Source: Nevskia sp. (GTDB taxonomy: Bacteria; Pseudomonadota; Gammaproteobacteria; Nevskiales; Nevskiaceae). From it: DNA of 47,556 nt. Positions 44,826-47,556 of the stretch are shown here, one piece after another. The notes beneath the pieces are model-generated. The model ran no database searches, was not told the origin of the DNA, and worked only from the letters and a program-made list of their open reading frames with translations. The stretch covers positions 1 through 47,556 of the forward strand of contig JAUXYM010000015.1 of the NCBI GenBank assembly GCA_030694365.1, written 5' to 3'. How positions within the stretch are numbered: the first letter of the stretch is position 1; every line of letters begins with the position of its first letter. Made by a program: the position numbers and the translations under genes.

Positions 44826-45671
44826 ATGACCGCCCAGATTCCCAACGCCTTGCCGATGACCGCCGTGTTCGCAGAGCATGTCCGCGAGCGCTACACGCCG
44901 GGTCAGGCCGAATCGTTCTGGGCCTGCGCGCCGCTGTTTCGCCGCCTGGCCGATCCGGCATTCGCCGGACCGATGATCAACCATGCGCTGCAGGTGCTGA
45001 GCTGCGATCCCCAGCAAGCCGGGGACTGGTCGGCTCGGCAGGTGGTGCTGGTGCGCGAGCCGGCGTGGACCCTGTCGCTGCAACTGATCGACCGACCGCG
45101 TCGCTACATCCACAGCTCGCCCTCACATCTGCTGATCACGCCGTTGAGCGGTCTGCCGCTGAGCGGCGAGCTTTACGATCTGCCCGCCAGCTATGACAAC
45201 GCAGTGTTCGATCCCTCGCTGAAGCTCGAAGCCGCCGGGCCGATCACGCTCGGTGCCGGCGAGGTGCTGGCGATCGATGCTGGCCGTCATGTGGTCGATT
45301 TCCGCATCGAGCGGCCGCTGATGCTGCTGAAGCTGGCCACCGCGCCGGTGCAGACGCTGGAATGGCTGTTCAGCAAGGGCACCCTGCATCCCTGGCAGGC
45401 CAACGATGCCGATGCCGCGATGACCAATCTGCGCGTTGGTGCCTATGTGCTCGGCCGTCTTGCCCACCAGTCATCGCTGGAGCCGATCAAGGCGCTGACC
45501 GCGCATACCAACCAGAACGTGCGCTGGGCGGCGATCCAGAGCCTCGGCCGCCTGAGCCGCGTCGAGGCGCAGAAAGTGCTGCGCGCCGCGCTCGACGATC
45601 CTCATCCCAACGTCCGTCACGCGGCCAAGCTGGCGATGGACGAGACCGAGCCACCGGTCTGGAGGCGTTGA
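44826..45671 (+). CDS. Cupin-like plus HEAT-repeat protein, first of a pair
   Basis: This 281-residue protein has no signal or membrane segment. The middle (about 95-175) is rich in short beta strands: HLLITPLSGLPLSGELYDLP, then LGAGEVLAIDAGRHVVDF and RPLMLLKLATAPVQTLEWLF. The C-terminal third is HEAT-like: NQNVRWAAIQSLGRLSRVEA and HPNVRHAAKLAMDE. The strand block LxAGxxLxxDAxR recurs in the following gene, so the two look like diverged paralogues. I do not recognise a named family. The downstream gene starts 4 bases after its stop. Confidence 0.68.
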   Translation: MTAQIPNALPMTAVFAEHVRERYTPGQAESFWACAPLFRRLADPAFAGPMINHALQVLSCDPQQAGDWSARQVVLVREPAWTLSLQLIDRPRRYIHSSPSHLLITPLSGLPLSGELYDLPASYDNAVFDPSLKLEAAGPITLGAGEVLAIDAGRHVVDFRIERPLMLLKLATAPVQTLEWLFSKGTLHPWQANDADAAMTNLRVGAYVLGRLAHQSSLEPIKALTAHTNQNVRWAAIQSLGRLSRVEAQKVLRAALDDPHPNVRHAAKLAMDETEPPVWRR

Positions 45672-45675
45672 ACCG

Positions 45676-46557
45676 ATGGCCATGACGCTGACCTGCGCAA
45701 CCATGAAGAGCGCCAGCATCGAGGAGCTGATTGAACACCTCGAAGAGCAGCGCGTCGATCCGCGCGATGTCGACAGCATCGCCAGCGTGGCACCGATGCT
45801 GAGCGCGCTGAGCAATGATCGGGAACTGATCGTGCGGCCGCTGAACCAATACCTGAAGCTGGGTTTCAAGGGTTCGATGCCAGGCCTCGAACAGGCGATT
45901 CCGCTCGCCGAGCATGGCCACTTCCGGCTGCGCGCCAATGTCTGGCCGTCGACTGCCGACATCACCGCCGGCCGGGTGCTGCCGGATCAGTTCGCCTACG
46001 ACCACGCGCACGACCACAACTTCCACTTCATGACCATCGCCTACTTCGGTACCGGCTATGTCACGGAAATCTACGAGTACGACTACCCGCGGGTCGAGGG
46101 CTACATCGGCGAGATGGTCGAACTGCGTTTTCTCGAGCGCACCCAGTTCTCGGCTGGCCGGGCGATGCTGTACCGCGCCAGCCGCGATCTGCACATCCAG
46201 TTTCCGCCGGAGGACCTCAGCATCACCCTGAGCCTGATGGTCGATCTGCCCGAGTTGCGCAGCCGCGATCAGTTCTTCTTCGATCTTCAGCACCGCACGA
46301 TCAGTGGCTTCGCGCCGAATTCGGAGACCTCGCGGCGGATCGACATCATCACCATGGCCGGGCAGGCCGGCAACGACAACACCTGCCAGATGCTCTGCGA
46401 TCTGGCACAGAGCCATCCCTGCCGGCGGACCCGGCTGGCCGCCTATGAAGCGCTGGTGCGCCTGCGGCCAGCGGATGCGGTGAGTGTCTGGGAACGTGCC
46501 GCCGGCGATGGTGCGCCGCTGGTGGCCAACGAAGCGCGGGCGCGGCTGGCCGGCTAG
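45676..46557 (+). CDS. Cupin-like plus HEAT-repeat protein, second of a pair
   Basis: This 293-residue soluble protein starts with a helical segment (SIEELIEHLEEQRVDPRDVD). A histidine cluster DHAHDHNFHF at residues 109-118 precedes FGTGYVTEIYEYD and RASRDLHIQF (His173). This is the layout of a cupin metal site (two or three His, a Glu, and a later His). SAGRAMLYRASRDLHIQF parallels the strand block of the previous protein. The C-terminus (SHPCRRTRLAAYEALVRLRP) is HEAT-like. The pair is probably co-translated. The metal site looks intact here but not in the first protein. Confidence 0.68.
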   Translation: MAMTLTCATMKSASIEELIEHLEEQRVDPRDVDSIASVAPMLSALSNDRELIVRPLNQYLKLGFKGSMPGLEQAIPLAEHGHFRLRANVWPSTADITAGRVLPDQFAYDHAHDHNFHFMTIAYFGTGYVTEIYEYDYPRVEGYIGEMVELRFLERTQFSAGRAMLYRASRDLHIQFPPEDLSITLSLMVDLPELRSRDQFFFDLQHRTISGFAPNSETSRRIDIITMAGQAGNDNTCQMLCDLAQSHPCRRTRLAAYEALVRLRPADAVSVWERAAGDGAPLVANEARARLAG

Positions 46558-46640
46558 GCTCCGTTGACATTTACCTTGGCCGCAGCCCTTCGCGACTGGG
46601 CGTCTGGGCCTCTTGCTGCCTTGCTCGTCGTGCCAATGGA
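46558..46640 (+). repeat. Degenerate half copy of the palindromic element at 2575
   Basis: CTCCGTTGACATTTACCTTGG resembles the left arm of the 2575 element (GTCTGTTGACATTGCTTTG), and TTGCTGCCTTGCTCGTCGTG resembles its TTGCTGCCTTACTCGTCGCG; each match has a few mismatches. No right arm is found. It starts directly after the stop of the second cupin-HEAT gene. Confidence 0.6.
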
Positions 46641-46712
46641 GCTGAGCTGCCCCTGAGCTTGCGGGGCGTGATCTGCAAGAAGACGGTATGCGCTGGGTTC
46701 AAGGACTGGAGC

Positions 46713-47556
46713 TTGATTGTCATGCCGGAACTGGTGAAGGTGGCCGACAAGCTCAAGGTCTTCCAGCGCACGCCGGGCTGGGTGCTGCCGCGTCTCGACT
46801 TCCAGTCACCAGCGTGGACCAAGGCGCTGTTCAAGAAGCTGCCGTTCAGCCAGACCGCCGTGCGTGCAGCGATGTACTGGGTTCACGAGTCGATGGCCCT
46901 GGGCATGATCTGGAACACGCCGATGACCCGTGCGCTGGAACTGCTCGGCAGCCGTTTCCGCGAAGCGCAGGTCAAGGACGCCTGGCTGCGCCGCCAGCTG
47001 ACGCCGGACTTCAAGATCGGCTGCAAACGCGTGCTGATGACCAACGACTACTACCCGGCGCTGCAGCAGCCGAACTGCGAGCTGATCTCCTGGCCGATCG
47101 CCAACCTTTCGGAGCAGGGCATCCGCAGCGTCGAAGGCATCGAACATCAGGTCGACTGCATCGTCTTCGCCACCGGCTTCGAAGTCTCGAAGAACGGCAC
47201 GCCGTTCCCGGTGCACGGCCTCGGCGGTCGCGATCTGAACGCCGAATGGTCGCGCGGCGCACAGGCCTACAAGAGCGTGCAGGTGTCCGGCTATCCGAAC
47301 CTGTACTTCACCTTCGGCCCCAACTCCGGCCCCGGCCACAACTCCGCGCTGGTCTACATGGAATCGCAGATCGACTACATCGTCCGCTCCATCGGCCAGG
47401 TCGCCGGTGGCCAGTTGAAGTACGTCGACGTGCGGGCCGATGCCCTGAAAAAATACAACGAAGGCATCCAGAAGCGGCTGGCGAAAACCAACTGGAACTC
47501 GGGCTGCAAGAGCTGGTATCTGTCCGAGGACGGCTTCAACTCGACGATGTATCCGG
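46713..47556 (+). pseudogene. 5'-truncated flavin-containing / Baeyer-Villiger monooxygenase, runs off the window
   Basis: The frame open from about 46713 to the window end encodes the C-terminal part of a monooxygenase: KLKVFQRTPGWVLPR, then VDCIVFATGFEVSKNG, then GPNSGPGHNSALVYMESQ. Compared with the complete enzyme at 3131, it begins where residue ~195 would be. The FAD-binding first ~40 residues, the FxGxxxHxxxW fingerprint and the NADPH GxGxxG are absent. Upstream sequence is unrelated and includes the half palindromic element. The GPNSGPGHNS block is closer to 4-hydroxyacetophenone-type enzymes than to the 3131 protein. Confidence 0.85.

Overview
The window is chromosomal DNA of a GC-rich gammaproteobacterium. 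Several gene orders are diagnostic of that class: tgt / yajC-secD-secF, divergent suhB and trmJ, and ndk-rlmN-pilW-rodZ-hisS-yfgM-bamB-der. The mix of Baeyer-Villiger monooxygenases, large DmdC-type acyl-CoA dehydrogenases and many REP-like repeats suggests the Nevskiales / Solimonadaceae and their Xanthomonadales relatives; this placement is inference from gene content, since no rRNA is present. I see no tRNA, rRNA, CRISPR array, prophage or intact insertion sequence.

Layout. 1-2561: plsY-birA-coaX, joined by 4-base ATGA overlaps, behind a perfect 16-bp inverted repeat. 2575-4841: a 173-bp palindromic element, a DUF1272 zinc protein and a complete Baeyer-Villiger monooxygenase with its terminator. 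4845-8470: a minus-strand run of small, mostly uncharacterised membrane proteins ending in a glutathione S-transferase. 8589-19026: tgt, separated from yajC-secDF by about 5.8 kb holding a DUF4168 protein, a YpfJ peptidase, glutathione peroxidase, a RelE/ParE-type toxin-antitoxin pair and an acyl-CoA dehydrogenase. 19039-26911: a small membrane protein and a five-gene efflux operon (adaptor, RND pump, outer-membrane channel, response regulator, histidine kinase). 27007-40703: suhB/trmJ, a condensed Fe-S locus (cysteine desulfurase, an IscS-IscU-like fusion, IscA), then ndk, rlmN, pilW, rodZ, hisS, yfgM, bamB and der. 40847-47556: an MFS transporter, a decayed acyl-CoA dehydrogenase, an intact acyl-CoA dehydrogenase, a pair of cupin-plus-HEAT proteins, and a 5'-truncated flavin monooxygenase running off the window.

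The most unusual coding feature is the 534-residue IscS-IscU-like fusion. Its scaffold half has lost the first cluster-ligand cysteine and the neighbouring aspartate but keeps the other two cysteines. It is translationally coupled to a second cysteine desulfurase and to IscA, with no free IscU, HscA, HscB, ferredoxin or IscR gene nearby. The tandem cupin-HEAT proteins are the best candidate for an uncharacterised protein pair.

The window is also rich in genome-scar features. There is a GGRGE-type repeat inserted in frame into tgt, and a second, synonymously diverged copy of the rlmN 3' end that carries the overlap with pilW. Two heptamer arrays face outward from the suhB/trmJ intergenic region. 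The palindromic element near 2.6 kb has a degenerate relative next to the truncated monooxygenase at 46.6 kb. ispG is missing from its usual place between rodZ and hisS.
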